A DNA stretch of 64,000 nt from Bacteroidota bacterium (GCA_020444275.1 JAHLLG010000005.1:1-64000); one strand, 5' to 3'. Counted from the stretch's first letter, positions 46,787-56,899 are shown. Numbers and translations are program-made. The notes: generated by a model not told the origin, from the sequence alone.

Positions 46787-48073
46787 ATGCTCGATAAATA
46801 TAACATTCCATCCATACAGGATGCAGACTTAAACGGGAAAGTAGTATTGGTTCGTGTTGACCATAATGTGGTTAAAAAAGGAATAATTCATGATCCGTAC
46901 CGAATTGATGCAACGATAGGTACATTATACCACATTAATGCTAAGGGTGGTAAGATTATTCTAATGACACATGTGGGTCGTCCGAAAGATAAAAAAACCG
47001 GAGATATTAAAATTAGTAAAGACACATCGGTTGAACCTATTGTTGAGTATTTAAGAAATAAGCTTCACATTAACATGAAGGTGCCGGATTTTTATCCACA
47101 CGAGAACAAAGGATATATTGGAATTGAAACTTCCATAAATCACCATATCCGTGAATTGAAAGAAGGAAAAATTGATGGTATTTATTTACCTAACACTCGC
47201 TGGTTCCAGGGTGAAGAAGCAAAAGGTGCTGATCAGGACCGCTTTGCAAATCAGTTGGCAGGATTGGCCGATATCTTTGTTAACGATGCTTTTGGATCGT
47301 GGCAGCCACATGCATCTACAGTGGGAGTGAATAAATATTTACCGGCATATGCTGGTTTCTTAATGCAGAAGGAAATCGAAAATCTTGAGCGAATTTATAG
47401 TCCGCAATCACCGTTTATTGCTGTTGTAGCCGGATCAAAATTCGATACAAAAATTGATTCACTGTATGCTTTAATCAAAAAAGCCGATTACTTGGTACTG
47501 GGTGGTGTTATTTATAATGCCTATTTATGTGCAAAATACGGAATAGAAATAAAAGGAATTTCCGAAGATGATATGACGCATGCTAAAGAATTTGTTGAGT
47601 TTAGCAAGCAATATCCTGGAAAATTAATCGAATTGCCATTTATTGTTGAATCAGATACCATGGATGGTAAAATTAAAGGTAAAAACCGTGTGCATAATAT
47701 TCATGAGTTAAAACCCGGAACAAAGTTGAATTATGTTCTGGATGTAGCAAAAGAATCATTCTATGAAGATAAAATTCATAAAATTTTCTCTACGGCACGC
47801 ACAATTTTCGTAAATGCTGTTATGGGATTTACTCCGCATTTTAACGAAGGAACTATTGCTTTAGATGAATTAATAGATGAAAATGTTGAAGCAGTAAAAT
47901 TATATGGTGGAGGAGATACCATGCAGGAGTTAAAAAGACTGCTGCCGGGATTATATATTGTTGCCTTAGATAGCCCTAAATATTACATATTTACAGGAGG
48001 TGGAGCGGTTTTAAAGGCAATTCAGGAAGGAACGACTTTAGGAATTGAACCCGTAAAAGCTTTAACAAAATAA
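46787..48073 (+). CDS. Divergent phosphoglycerate kinase-like protein
   Basis: A 428-aa PGK-fold protein only distantly similar to the fused PGK. Kept: VLVRVDHNV, YRID, THVGRPKD, PNTRWFQGEE, NDAFG, VAGSKFDTKI (both Lys), LYGGGDT and FTGGGAVLKAI. Changed: the GTAHRAHAS segment reads GSWQPHAS, so the substrate-binding Arg is lost; WNGPxGVFE reads VNAVMGFTPHF, so the ATP-site Glu is lost. It could be a PGK with altered properties or a phosphotransferase for another acid. It is followed after a terminator by a phosphohexomutase gene. Confidence 0.8.
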   Translation: MLDKYNIPSIQDADLNGKVVLVRVDHNVVKKGIIHDPYRIDATIGTLYHINAKGGKIILMTHVGRPKDKKTGDIKISKDTSVEPIVEYLRNKLHINMKVPDFYPHENKGYIGIETSINHHIRELKEGKIDGIYLPNTRWFQGEEAKGADQDRFANQLAGLADIFVNDAFGSWQPHASTVGVNKYLPAYAGFLMQKEIENLERIYSPQSPFIAVVAGSKFDTKIDSLYALIKKADYLVLGGVIYNAYLCAKYGIEIKGISEDDMTHAKEFVEFSKQYPGKLIELPFIVESDTMDGKIKGKNRVHNIHELKPGTKLNYVLDVAKESFYEDKIHKIFSTARTIFVNAVMGFTPHFNEGTIALDELIDENVEAVKLYGGGDTMQELKRLLPGLYIVALDSPKYYIFTGGGAVLKAIQEGTTLGIEPVKALTK

Positions 48074-48106
48074 AAAAAAGTTGCATTTTTGCAGATATAA
48101 ACAATA

Positions 48107-48141
48107 AGGAAGTCAGTTAGAAATTCTGGCTTCTTTTCTTT
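48107..48141 (+). terminator. Terminator after the divergent PGK gene
   Basis: GAAGTCAG (48109-48116), a 9-nt loop and CTGGCTTC (48126-48133) form an 8-bp stem with one G-U pair, followed by TTTTCTTTC. It ends 36 nt before the phosphohexomutase start. Confidence 0.75.
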
Positions 48142-48176
48142 CTAATATTATCTGACATTAAAACGAAATATACATT

Positions 48177-49514
48177 ATGAAAGCATTTAAGGCATATGAC
48201 ATTCGAGGTGTTTATAACGAAGATTTTACTAAAGAAGATGCATACAAGATTGGATACTTTCTTCCGGAATTGTTGCAAGCCGATAATGTATTAGTGGGAA
48301 GAGACGCCCGAATCTCATCCGATGAAATTTTTGAACATTTGGCGCAGGGAATTATTGATAGTGGTGCAAACGTTTATAATATTGGATTATCTACAACACC
48401 AATGGTTTATTACATAACTGCAAAGCATAAATTTGCAGCATCTGTGCAGATTACAGCATCACATAACTCACGCGAATATAATGGAATGAAAATCTCTAAG
48501 TTTAATGCATTACCCGTAGGATTCGATACCGGTTTGAATAAACTTAAAGAGATGATGGAAACACGGGAGATTTATATTGCCGATAAAAAGGGTAAAATTG
48601 TTGATTACAAAGTAAAGGATGAGTATCTGGAGTTCCTTAAAACATATGTTCAAGATTACTCTAATATTAAAATGGCCGTTGATTGCTCCAATGGAATGGC
48701 CGGATTGTTAATTAAAAAACTCCTGGGTAAAAAGCCGGTTTATTTATATGAAGAGATTGATGGTAGCTTCCCGAATCATGAACCAAATCCTCTAATTGAA
48801 GAAAATGTTAAAGATCTTAAAAAGACTGTAGTTGAAGAAAAATGTGATATCGGAATCATTTTCGATGGTGACGCCGACAGGGTAATGTTTGTGGATGAAA
48901 AAGGTAAGTTTATTTCTCCTGATTTGATGATTGGATTTATGGCTCACTATTTTCTTGAGAATGAGAAGGGATCAGTATTAGAAGATATTCGAACATCAAA
49001 AGCTGTAAAAGAGTACGTTGAAAATTTAGGTGGCAAAATGCATACCTGGCGAGTTGGAAGAGCATATGCTTCGCCAAAGTTGAGAGAGATTAAAGGGATT
49101 TATGGTGGCGAATTAGCAGGGCATTATTATTTCCGTGATTTCTTCTATTCTGATTCAGGAATCCTTGCCTCGCTTATCGTTTTAAATCTTCTGTCTAAAT
49201 TTAAAAAAGAGGGTAAGTCGTTGTCGGAATTGATTTCTGAAATTGGTAAATATGCAAATTCAGGCGAAATCAATTTTAAAATTGAACAGAAGAAAGAAGC
49301 AATGGAAGCCTTAAAGGATTATTTTGTAACAGAGGAGGAACCTATGGAAATTCTTGATTTTGATGGCTATCGCCTTGAATTTAAAGATTGGTGGTTTAAT
49401 GTGCGGCCTTCAAACACTGAACCTTATTTGAGATTTTTGGCAGAAGCCAATACGCAGGAGATTTTGGATAAAAAAGTTAAAGAGGTAAATACGATTCTAA
49501 AGAAATTTAAATAA
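48177..49514 (+). CDS. Phosphomannomutase/phosphoglucomutase
   Basis: A 445-aa alpha-D-phosphohexomutase interconverting hexose 1- and 6-phosphates, supplying sugar nucleotides for the polysaccharide genes nearby. The phosphoserine loop is QITASHNSREYNGMKIS, the metal loop IIFDGDADRVMFVDE, the sugar loop GGELAGHYYFRD, and the phosphate loop VRPSNTEPYLRF. Full length. ManB versus Pgm specificity cannot be told; the GELAGHYYF loop fits the bifunctional PMM/PGM group. Confidence 0.92.
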   Translation: MKAFKAYDIRGVYNEDFTKEDAYKIGYFLPELLQADNVLVGRDARISSDEIFEHLAQGIIDSGANVYNIGLSTTPMVYYITAKHKFAASVQITASHNSREYNGMKISKFNALPVGFDTGLNKLKEMMETREIYIADKKGKIVDYKVKDEYLEFLKTYVQDYSNIKMAVDCSNGMAGLLIKKLLGKKPVYLYEEIDGSFPNHEPNPLIEENVKDLKKTVVEEKCDIGIIFDGDADRVMFVDEKGKFISPDLMIGFMAHYFLENEKGSVLEDIRTSKAVKEYVENLGGKMHTWRVGRAYASPKLREIKGIYGGELAGHYYFRDFFYSDSGILASLIVLNLLSKFKKEGKSLSELISEIGKYANSGEINFKIEQKKEAMEALKDYFVTEEEPMEILDFDGYRLEFKDWWFNVRPSNTEPYLRFLAEANTQEILDKKVKEVNTILKKFK

Positions 49515-49515
49515 A

Positions 49516-49540
49516 GAACAGGCTTTCGGGCCTGTTTCTT
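49516..49540. terminator. Terminator between phosphohexomutase and flippase genes
   Basis: AACAGGC (49517-49523), loop TTTCGG and GCCTGTT (49530-49536) form a 7-bp stem with TCTT after it. It lies between two convergent genes and is probably used mainly rightward. Confidence 0.7.
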
Positions 49541-50981
49541 AATCTCCATTTTTTAATAAATCAAACAGAACCCGTAAATTGATTAATCTTAAAATAAAGG
49601 CAAATAGCAAAGAAATCACCAAGATTCCAACAAACTTATATATCCAAATAATATCTAAGGGAAGGGACCATTTTGAAATAGCAAAAACCCCTGAAGCAAA
49701 TAATATTAGAGCTGATATTCTTCTTATACTAATTCCAAAATGAAATATCTTTTTAGCAATTAAAATTTGAATAATGGCTGTAGCTGATTGTGTAACCAGG
49801 CTGGCAATTGCCGAACCTAAGGCATAGTATTTAGGAATTAAGATCAGATTTAATAAAACATTAATTAGTACACCACCGGCAGCTATAAGATTCAGCGCCT
49901 TTAAATTATCATTAGCCGTAAGCAGTGTGCCAAAAATGTAGCTTGTTGCTATTCCGATAAAACATAATATGAGTACCCCAAATACCATCGACGATGATTC
50001 AACATGATGATGATACAGTAAATCCATGATCTCAACACGGTAAAAAAAAGCAGCAAAGGTAACCGCCAAAACGGGAACAATTAACAATAAAAATGAAAAT
50101 ACAGTAAGCTGATTAACAGGTTGTTTTTGCTTAATCATTTTAGAGTAAATCGGTAATAAGAGAACGGCAAACAAGAAAGCAAACATGGCAGCAGCATCCA
50201 GTATTCTAAAGCCCTGAGCATAAATACCTGCTTGTTCTTTTCCGTTGGGAAGCATTCTCTCCAGCATTACTGAATCAACGCGATAATAAAATACCATGAG
50301 CAAGGCCAACAATGCATATGGATAACTTTTTTTCAGGGTTACAATAAAATAGGATCTGTCGAATTGTAATTTTAGCGATTCCGCATTGCTATATACCAAT
50401 ATTAACGTAATGAGCAAGGTCAATGTGTAAGCGAATGTTTGCGCGTAAACAAACCATTCAATCTGAAATGTTGTTTCGGTAACTCCGCCCCAAAGTAGGA
50501 TACTACAAATAATGATCATGAGAGTACGGTCTAAAACAGAGACAATACTATCGGTTTTAAAAAGATGCAGGCCACTCAAATTTGATCGGAGATACAAAAT
50601 AAACGAACTCATAAACTGATTAATAATCAGAAAAAACAAGATGTAAAATTGTCGCCAGTCGTATCCTACAATAAAGCCTGCTGCAATAGTAACTATCGCA
50701 TATACAAAAGCTAACAGGATTTTTAGACCAATAATGTTTGATAACGATTTACTTAAGATCTGCTCATTTTGGGCAATATTCTTGTTGTTATAATTGGTAA
50801 TGCCTAAATCCAGCAGCATATTTAACAAAAGCGAGAAGTTAAAAAGCGAAAAGTACAAACCATACTCTTCGGCACCAACAACATTCTGCACTGTGCGGTC
50901 TATACCAAAAATCCAGAATGGTTTAAACAACAAGTTTAGTAGTACAAGTAACGAAAGATTTGTGAAAAATTTCCTTCTCAA
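49539..50981 (-). CDS. Polysaccharide flippase (MATE/Wzx-like membrane protein)
   Basis: A 480-aa membrane protein with about 12-14 predicted helices and no large soluble domain. The N-terminus (LVLLNLLFKPFWIFGIDR, then GAEEYGLYFSLFNFSLL) and the charged RVDSVMLERML segment are typical of O-antigen/polysaccharide exporters of the MOP superfamily. It probably flips a lipid-linked oligosaccharide across the inner membrane. FkbM methyltransferase precedes it by 31 bp. Confidence 0.88.
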   Translation of the reverse strand: MRRKFFTNLSLLVLLNLLFKPFWIFGIDRTVQNVVGAEEYGLYFSLFNFSLLLNMLLDLGITNYNNKNIAQNEQILSKSLSNIIGLKILLAFVYAIVTIAAGFIVGYDWRQFYILFFLIINQFMSSFILYLRSNLSGLHLFKTDSIVSVLDRTLMIIICSILLWGGVTETTFQIEWFVYAQTFAYTLTLLITLILVYSNAESLKLQFDRSYFIVTLKKSYPYALLALLMVFYYRVDSVMLERMLPNGKEQAGIYAQGFRILDAAAMFAFLFAVLLLPIYSKMIKQKQPVNQLTVFSFLLLIVPVLAVTFAAFFYRVEIMDLLYHHHVESSSMVFGVLILCFIGIATSYIFGTLLTANDNLKALNLIAAGGVLINVLLNLILIPKYYALGSAIASLVTQSATAIIQILIAKKIFHFGISIRRISALILFASGVFAISKWSLPLDIIWIYKFVGILVISLLFAFILRLINLRVLFDLLKNGD

Positions 50982-51012
50982 AATTCGATCAATTAATGGT
51001 ATTGTAAAGTTA

Positions 51013-51759
51013 CTAAAGTTTCAGGTTATCGCAACGTTCAGCAGGAATAAAGAAAAAATTCTGAAATCCCTTTTGATCATTAAATATTTTTAGGCTTTTC
51101 CTCTGATTTATAAATACTTTATAGTTTAATTTGCTAACGAAGTTTAAACTTTGAGTTCTGTTTTCACTATCCCAAAGCTCACAATAGATCATTGGCCTGT
51201 TATTTTGTATAAGGTTCTCGGCTCCACATAAAACCTGGTATTCATGTTCTTCCACATCAATTTTTATGGCATTAATTCTGGTGTCTTTAAATTCATCCAG
51301 GTCATCTAATTTCTTAATTTCTACAGAATATGTGTTTCCTTTGTTTTCATAATTTTCTTTTTTTACATGACTTAAGCCGTGAAAATATACTTTGTTAGTT
51401 TCAGGCATAATCATGTTTACTTTGCCGTTTTCATTGCCCAAAGCAAAAGCATAGGTGCTTACATTATATAGTTTAAAATTTTGTTTTACTCTTAATAGTA
51501 CATTGTGATTTTCGGGTATAGGCTCAAAGGAATGAATAAAGGAATGAGGTAACTTTTTCGAGAAATAGTATGTCATTACACCAATATTGGCACCAATATC
51601 CAGAATATGATGTCCATCTTCAATCAATTCAATAAATCGTAAAAAGTCTCTTTCGTTTTTCGAATAAGGCAATTTAAGAATCACAAAATGCGCAAATAGA
51701 TATAAGTAATTGCGCAGCCCGAGAATTTTTTGGAGAAAGTATTTTATAAAGTTTTTCAA
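51013..51759 (-). CDS. FkbM-family SAM-dependent methyltransferase
   Basis: A 248-aa methyltransferase. The SAM loop ILDIGANIGVMTYYFS is near residue 53, followed by HSFEPIPENH, and the FkbM-type segment INAIKIDVEEHEYQVLCGAE is present. FkbM proteins methylate hydroxyls, often of glycans; with the flippase and glycosyltransferase this suggests O-methylation of a surface polysaccharide sugar. Confidence 0.87.
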   Translation of the reverse strand: MKNFIKYFLQKILGLRNYLYLFAHFVILKLPYSKNERDFLRFIELIEDGHHILDIGANIGVMTYYFSKKLPHSFIHSFEPIPENHNVLLRVKQNFKLYNVSTYAFALGNENGKVNMIMPETNKVYFHGLSHVKKENYENKGNTYSVEIKKLDDLDEFKDTRINAIKIDVEEHEYQVLCGAENLIQNNRPMIYCELWDSENRTQSLNFVSKLNYKVFINQRKSLKIFNDQKGFQNFFFIPAERCDNLKL

Positions 51760-51778
51760 TTTTTTAGCATCTTTGCTA

Positions 51779-51786
51779 CAAAGATA
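51779..51786 (-). promoter_or_regulatory. Bacteroidota -7 element of the FkbM gene
   Basis: The minus strand reads TATCTTTG, an exact TAnnTTTG match, 19 nt before the start codon. Confidence 0.35.
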
Positions 51787-51813
51787 TGATAATCCATTAA
51801 ATCTGTTTCCTTT

Positions 51814-52941
51814 TTGAATATAGCTGTTAACACACGGATTTTACTAAATAACAAACTGGAAGGTATTGGTTGGTTTACTTACGAAACCATGAGGCGCATT
51901 ACGCGAGCCCATCCAGAGCATACCTTTTATTTTATATTCGATCGTCCGTATCATCATGATTTTATTTTTGCAGATAATGTAAAACCAATTGTGATAGGGC
52001 CTCCGGCACGTCATCCGGTACTTTTTTACTATTGGTTTGAAAAGAAGATTCCTGGTGTTTTACAACGAATACATGCAGATCTGTTTATTTCTCCCGACGG
52101 ATATTTATCGCTTACTACCAATGTAAAATCAATTCCGGTTATTCATGATATAAGTTTTATGCATAATCCAAAAGATTTTCCTTTTGGTATACGTAATTAT
52201 TACCACTATTTTTTCCCGCGGTTTGCTAAGAAAGCCGACAGAATTGTTACTGTTTCAGAGTTTTCAAGGAACGATATTTCAGAAACTTTTAGTATTCCGC
52301 CAGATAATATTGATGTGGTTTTTAATGGTTCTAAATCGGTTTATAAGCCGCTATCTATCGAAGAAATAAATCAAACGAAAGATAAACATTCCGAAGGAAG
52401 AGATTTTTTTCTTTTTGTAGGTGCTTTAAGTCCTAGAAAAAATGTAGCAAACCTTCTCAAAGCATTTGATCATTTTAAACAAAAGACCAAAAGTAAATTT
52501 AAGTTGGTTATTGTGGGCGAGAAAATGTTTAAAACAAAAGATATTAAATCATCATTTAATCAGATGAAATATAAAGATGATGTGGTTTTTGCAGGCAGAT
52601 TAAAGCCTGAGGAATTAAGGAAATTTTACGGGTCGGCTTATGCCTTAACGTTTGTTCCCTATTTTGAAGGATTTGGTATTCCTATAGTTGAGGCGATGAA
52701 TTGTGAAACAGCAGTAATAACCTCTAATGTTACATCAATGCCCGAGGTGGCAGGAAATGCTGCGCTGCTTGTAGATCCCTTTTCTGTAAACTCTATTTCT
52801 GATGCTATGATTGAGGTTGCCGAAAATTCACATGTAAGGAAAAGTTTGATTGAAAGAGGAAAGGTACAAAGGCAAAAATTTAGCTGGGATAAAACCGCAG
52901 AAAAATTCTGGAATTCGATTGAAAAAGTGTTGCATGAGTAA
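51814..52941 (+). CDS. GT4-family glycosyltransferase, TTG start
   Basis: A 375-aa GT-B enzyme. The start codon is TTG: it gives [19 protein letters not shown], the expected N-terminus of this family, and no ATG is available nearby. The C-domain has [18 protein letters not shown] and the nucleotide-sugar site [20 protein letters not shown] followed by SMPEVAG. Sugar donor unknown. It overlaps rnhB by 8 bp. Confidence 0.9.
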   Translation: MNIAVNTRILLNNKLEGIGWFTYETMRRITRAHPEHTFYFIFDRPYHHDFIFADNVKPIVIGPPARHPVLFYYWFEKKIPGVLQRIHADLFISPDGYLSLTTNVKSIPVIHDISFMHNPKDFPFGIRNYYHYFFPRFAKKADRIVTVSEFSRNDISETFSIPPDNIDVVFNGSKSVYKPLSIEEINQTKDKHSEGRDFFLFVGALSPRKNVANLLKAFDHFKQKTKSKFKLVIVGEKMFKTKDIKSSFNQMKYKDDVVFAGRLKPEELRKFYGSAYALTFVPYFEGFGIPIVEAMNCETAVITSNVTSMPEVAGNAALLVDPFSVNSISDAMIEVAENSHVRKSLIERGKVQRQKFSWDKTAEKFWNSIEKVLHE

Positions 52942-53548
52942 AAAAGAGTCTTTACAAAGTTATTTCAAAAAAGGTGTTGTTGAAGTTGGTTGCGACGAGG
53001 CCGGACGAGGTTGCCTTGCAGGACCAGTTGTGGCTGCGGCTGTAATATTACCGGCAGATTTTACGCATCCTTTGTTAAACGACTCAAAAACGATTAGTGA
53101 AAAAAACAGGTATTTGCTTCGGACCGAAATAGAGCAATCAGCTTTGGCCTTTGGCATAGGAATACTCGATAATAAAAAAATAGATGAAGTTAATATTCTG
53201 AAAGCATCAATTTTAGCAATGCATAAAGCTATTGATGCCTTAAAAACAATTCCTGAGCACATCATTATTGATGGGAACAAATTTATTAACTATAGAAAAA
53301 TCCCGCATCAGTGCATTGTGAAAGGTGATTCAAAATATTATTCCATCGCAGCAGCATCTATCTTAGCCAAAACATATCGTGATGATATCATGAACGAATT
53401 ACACGAAAAGCATCCCGAATATAACTGGAAGAAAAACAAAGGATATCCTACCAAACAGCATCGTCAGGCAATTAAAGAATTTGGACCAACGCCATATCAT
53501 CGTATGTCGTTTCGATTAGTAGACGAACAATTAAGCTTAAATTTTTAA
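52934..53548 (+). CDS. rnhB: Ribonuclease HII
   Basis: A 204-aa enzyme nicking RNA in RNA-DNA hybrids and removing single ribonucleotides. Active-site D21 and E22 are in [15 protein letters not shown]; the third carboxylate is in HIIIDGNKF and [15 protein letters not shown] is conserved. I chose the ATG at 52934, overlapping the glycosyltransferase stop as ATGAGTAA; longer in-frame readings only add residues from inside that gene. Convergent with rlmN, 2-bp gap. Confidence 0.95.
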   Translation: MSKKESLQSYFKKGVVEVGCDEAGRGCLAGPVVAAAVILPADFTHPLLNDSKTISEKNRYLLRTEIEQSALAFGIGILDNKKIDEVNILKASILAMHKAIDALKTIPEHIIIDGNKFINYRKIPHQCIVKGDSKYYSIAAASILAKTYRDDIMNELHEKHPEYNWKKNKGYPTKQHRQAIKEFGPTPYHRMSFRLVDEQLSLNF

Positions 53549-53550
53549 TT

Positions 53551-54594
53551 CTATTTTTTCTTTTTACCGGCCAATTGCCCGCAAGCGGCATCAATATCCT
53601 GTCCTCGACTACGACGTACATTTACAACCAGATTTCTGCTTTTTAGAAAAGTAACAAAAGCATCAAAATTTTCATTGGACGATTTTTTGAATTGCTTATC
53701 GCTTGTACTGTTATATTCAATGATATTAATTTTTACAGGAAAACTTTTGCAGTACTCAGCAAATTCTTCGGCATCCTTTAGAGAATCATTAATGCCATCC
53801 ATCAATAAATATTCAAAAGTGATTCTTTGCCCGGTTTTCTGGTTAAAATATATTAATGAATCTCGCAGAGCATCTAAATCGTTTTTTCTGTTAACGGGCA
53901 TAAACTCATTACGCTTTTTGTTGTTTGCAGAGTGCAATGAAACAGCCAGGTTAAACTTAACCTGATCATCAGCCAGTTTTTTAATCATTCTGGGTAAACC
54001 AACCGTAGAAAGCGTAATTCGTTGTGGCGACATTCCTAGTCCATTTTCCGACGATACCATTTCCATAGCTTGCAGAACATTGTCGTAATTAAGTAGTGGT
54101 TCGCCCATGCCCATAAGTACAATATTGGTCAGTGATAATCCGTATTTTTCATCTGCCAGATTCATGATTTCTACTACCTGTTGGTAGATTTCATCAGCCG
54201 TTAGGTTTCTTTTCAGACCTAATTTTCCTGTAGCACAAAATTCACATCCTAAATTACATCCAACTTGCGATGAAATGCAAGCTGTGGCTCTGTTTTCTGT
54301 TGGAATTAAAACACCTTCAATGAGATAACCATCAGACAACTCAAATGCAACTTTTATGGTTTTATCAGAACTAATCTGTAAATCTTTTATATTTATGTAA
54401 TTAATTGTGAATTTTTCATGCATTAATTGTCTTAGCGATTTGGAGAGATTGGTCATATCGTCGAAACTTTTAGCATGTTTTTTCCACAACCATTCGTATA
54501 TTTGCTTAGCCCTAAAAGGTTTTTCGCCATGTTCTTTTAAAAATGAGCTTATTTCGTTTAATGAATGAGAGAGAATATTAATTTTGTGTTGCAT
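53551..54594 (-). CDS. rlmN: Dual-specificity rRNA/tRNA adenine-C2 methyltransferase RlmN
   Basis: A 347-aa radical-SAM enzyme methylating A2503 of 23S rRNA and A37 of some tRNAs. The cluster motif CxxxCxxC is in SQVGCNLGCEFCATGK, GMGEPLLNYDNV is conserved, and the C-terminal mechanistic Cys is in DIDAACGQLAG. Complete length. Confidence 0.96.
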   Translation of the reverse strand: MQHKINILSHSLNEISSFLKEHGEKPFRAKQIYEWLWKKHAKSFDDMTNLSKSLRQLMHEKFTINYINIKDLQISSDKTIKVAFELSDGYLIEGVLIPTENRATACISSQVGCNLGCEFCATGKLGLKRNLTADEIYQQVVEIMNLADEKYGLSLTNIVLMGMGEPLLNYDNVLQAMEMVSSENGLGMSPQRITLSTVGLPRMIKKLADDQVKFNLAVSLHSANNKKRNEFMPVNRKNDLDALRDSLIYFNQKTGQRITFEYLLMDGINDSLKDAEEFAEYCKSFPVKINIIEYNSTSDKQFKKSSNENFDAFVTFLKSRNLVVNVRRSRGQDIDAACGQLAGKKKK

Positions 54595-54634
54595 AATCTT
54601 TTAGGTGTTGTTAAATGTGAACAAAATGATTCTG

Positions 54635-54642
54635 CAAAGGTA
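54635..54642 (-). promoter_or_regulatory. Bacteroidota -7 element of rlmN
   Basis: The minus strand reads TACCTTTG, an exact TAnnTTTG match, 40 nt before the rlmN start. Confidence 0.4.
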
Positions 54643-54751
54643 TATTAAATATGATTTTTTTAACAACAAATTAAACTTGTAGAATAAAATAGTATCTAAT
54701 AACCGGATATACTCAAAGTCAAATTATTATACAATTAAAATCAATAAGCAA

Positions 54752-56899
54752 ATGAAAAAGCTATTAACTATTTTTAGTGTTATTCTGCTTTTAAATGTAT
54801 CGTTAAAAGCGGATGAGGGGATGTGGTTACTGCCACTAATTCAGCAATTAAATATTGAAAAAATGCAACAAATGGGTTGCGAACTTTCTGCTGAAGAAAT
54901 TTACAGTATCAATCAAACCAGCCTAAAAGATGCCATCGTCATTTTTGGAAGAGGTTGTACAGGCGAGGTTATTTCCGATCAAGGATTAATTTTAACCAAT
55001 CACCACTGCGGATATGGAGCAATTCAGCAACATAGTACCACAGAAAATGATTATCTGAAAGATGGGTTCTGGGCCATGTCTAAGGATGAAGAAATACCTA
55101 CCCCGGGATTAACTGTAACATTCTTAGTGCGAATAGAAGATGTTACAGATCAGGTAAAAACTGCATTTACTGAAGATATGAAGGAATCAGCACGCGAGGA
55201 TTCAGCTCGTTCTGTTGGGAAAAGAATTGCTGACAAAGCAACTGAAGGAACTCATTACGAAGCAAGAGTGCAAGATTTTTATGGAGGAAATAAATATTAC
55301 CTAATGGTATATGAAAAGTTTACCGACGTAAGAATGGTAGGAGCTCCACCATCATCAATAGGTAAGTTTGGTGCTGATACCGATAACTGGATGTGGCCTC
55401 GTCATACGGGCGATTTCTCACTATTTAGAGTATATGCAAATAAAGATAACAAACCTGCAGATTATTCACCTGATAACGTACCTTATAAACCAAAACATCA
55501 CTTACCAATATCATTAAAAGGTGTTGAAAAGAACGATTTTTCGATGATTCTTGGTTATCCTGGTGGAACCGAAAGATATATGACATCTTTTGAAGTTGAT
55601 AACATGATAAACCTTGAGAATAAAAACCGAATTTACATCAGAGGCGTTAAGCAAGAGTTGTGGTTAGAAGATATGTTGGAAGATGACGCGGTTCGTATCA
55701 AGTATTCTTCAAAATATTCAGGATCTACCAATTATTGGAAAAATTCAATTGGTATGAACAAAGCATTAAAGCGGTTGAAAATTTATGATAAGAAGAAAGA
55801 AGAAGAAAAAGCCTTTATGGTATGGGTAAACGAAAACGCCGATCGTAAAGCAAAATATGGAGAAGCTTTAGCATTAATCGAAAAGGCTGAACATGATAAG
55901 AAAGAATATAGTCATGTAACACAGTATATTGGGGAAGCTTTACTGCGCGGTTCGGAAATCATGTATTTTGCTGCCAAAACAAAAAAATATGAAGAAATCT
56001 TTGAATCGGGAGATGAAGAAAAGATTAAAGAGGCGGTAGCTGAAATTAAAGAAAAAGCAAGAGAATTTTATAAAGATTATAATGCTCCTACAGATCAAAA
56101 AACATCGAAGGTAATGTTCGAAATCTTTGCCGAAAATGTTGATAAGAAATATCAACCAGATGTTTTTGAAATGATTGAGTCAAAATATAAAAATGATTAC
56201 TCAAAGTATATTGATAAGGCTTTTGAAAAGTCGATATTTACCGATTCTGTTAAATTATGGGCGTTCTTAGAAAATCCGTCTGCTAAGAAGCTTCAGAAAG
56301 ATCCGATTTATATAGCTTCTCAATCAATTTATGGCAAGTACAAAGAGTTGTATGGAAAATTGGATCCAATTTATGCTGATTTTGATAAAGGGCATAGATT
56401 ATATGTGGCAGGAATAATGGAAATGAACGAAGGAAAAGCTATGTATCCCGATGCCAACTTTACGATGCGGTTAACATATGGTGAAGTGCTAGATTATTAT
56501 CCTGCTGATGCCGTACATTACGAGTATATCACAACATTGAAAGGTGTTATGGAAAAAGAAGATCCGGATAACTGGGAGTTTGTTGTACCTGAAAAGCTGA
56601 AAGAGTTATTCAGAAATAAAGACTACGGACGATATGCAATGAAAACAGGAGAGATGCCGGTTGCATTTATTACTACCAACGATATTACGGGTGGTAATTC
56701 AGGAAGTCCTGTAATTAACGGTAAAGGAGAACTAATTGGTACTGCATTTGACGGTAACTGGGAAGCTATGAGCGGCGATATTGTTTTTGAAGATGAACTA
56801 CAAAGATGTATCAATGTGGATGCCCGGTATACATTATTTATTATTGATAAATTTGCAGGAGCAACTCATCTGATCGACGAGATGACTATTGTAGAATAA
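54752..56899 (+). CDS. S46 dipeptidyl-peptidase, DPP7-like
   Basis: A 715-aa periplasmic serine peptidase removing dipeptides from oligopeptide N-termini. A signal peptide (ending near LKADEG) precedes the chymotrypsin-like fold: catalytic H85 in LILTNHHCGYG, Asp in DTDNWMWPRHTGDF and Ser in DITGGNSGSPVI. The S1-pocket position reads Gly (TAFDGNWEAMSGD); Gly is the DPP7 state favouring hydrophobic residues, whereas DPP11 has Arg for Asp/Glu. It implies use of external peptides. Single gene with its own terminator. Confidence 0.94.
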   Translation: MKKLLTIFSVILLLNVSLKADEGMWLLPLIQQLNIEKMQQMGCELSAEEIYSINQTSLKDAIVIFGRGCTGEVISDQGLILTNHHCGYGAIQQHSTTENDYLKDGFWAMSKDEEIPTPGLTVTFLVRIEDVTDQVKTAFTEDMKESAREDSARSVGKRIADKATEGTHYEARVQDFYGGNKYYLMVYEKFTDVRMVGAPPSSIGKFGADTDNWMWPRHTGDFSLFRVYANKDNKPADYSPDNVPYKPKHHLPISLKGVEKNDFSMILGYPGGTERYMTSFEVDNMINLENKNRIYIRGVKQELWLEDMLEDDAVRIKYSSKYSGSTNYWKNSIGMNKALKRLKIYDKKKEEEKAFMVWVNENADRKAKYGEALALIEKAEHDKKEYSHVTQYIGEALLRGSEIMYFAAKTKKYEEIFESGDEEKIKEAVAEIKEKAREFYKDYNAPTDQKTSKVMFEIFAENVDKKYQPDVFEMIESKYKNDYSKYIDKAFEKSIFTDSVKLWAFLENPSAKKLQKDPIYIASQSIYGKYKELYGKLDPIYADFDKGHRLYVAGIMEMNEGKAMYPDANFTMRLTYGEVLDYYPADAVHYEYITTLKGVMEKEDPDNWEFVVPEKLKELFRNKDYGRYAMKTGEMPVAFITTNDITGGNSGSPVINGKGELIGTAFDGNWEAMSGDIVFEDELQRCINVDARYTLFIIDKFAGATHLIDEMTIVE

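Noticed and set aside
48084-48091. CATTTTTG as -7 element of the phosphohexomutase gene
   Set aside because: A terminator (48107-48141) lies between it and the gene, so it would not give a productive transcript.
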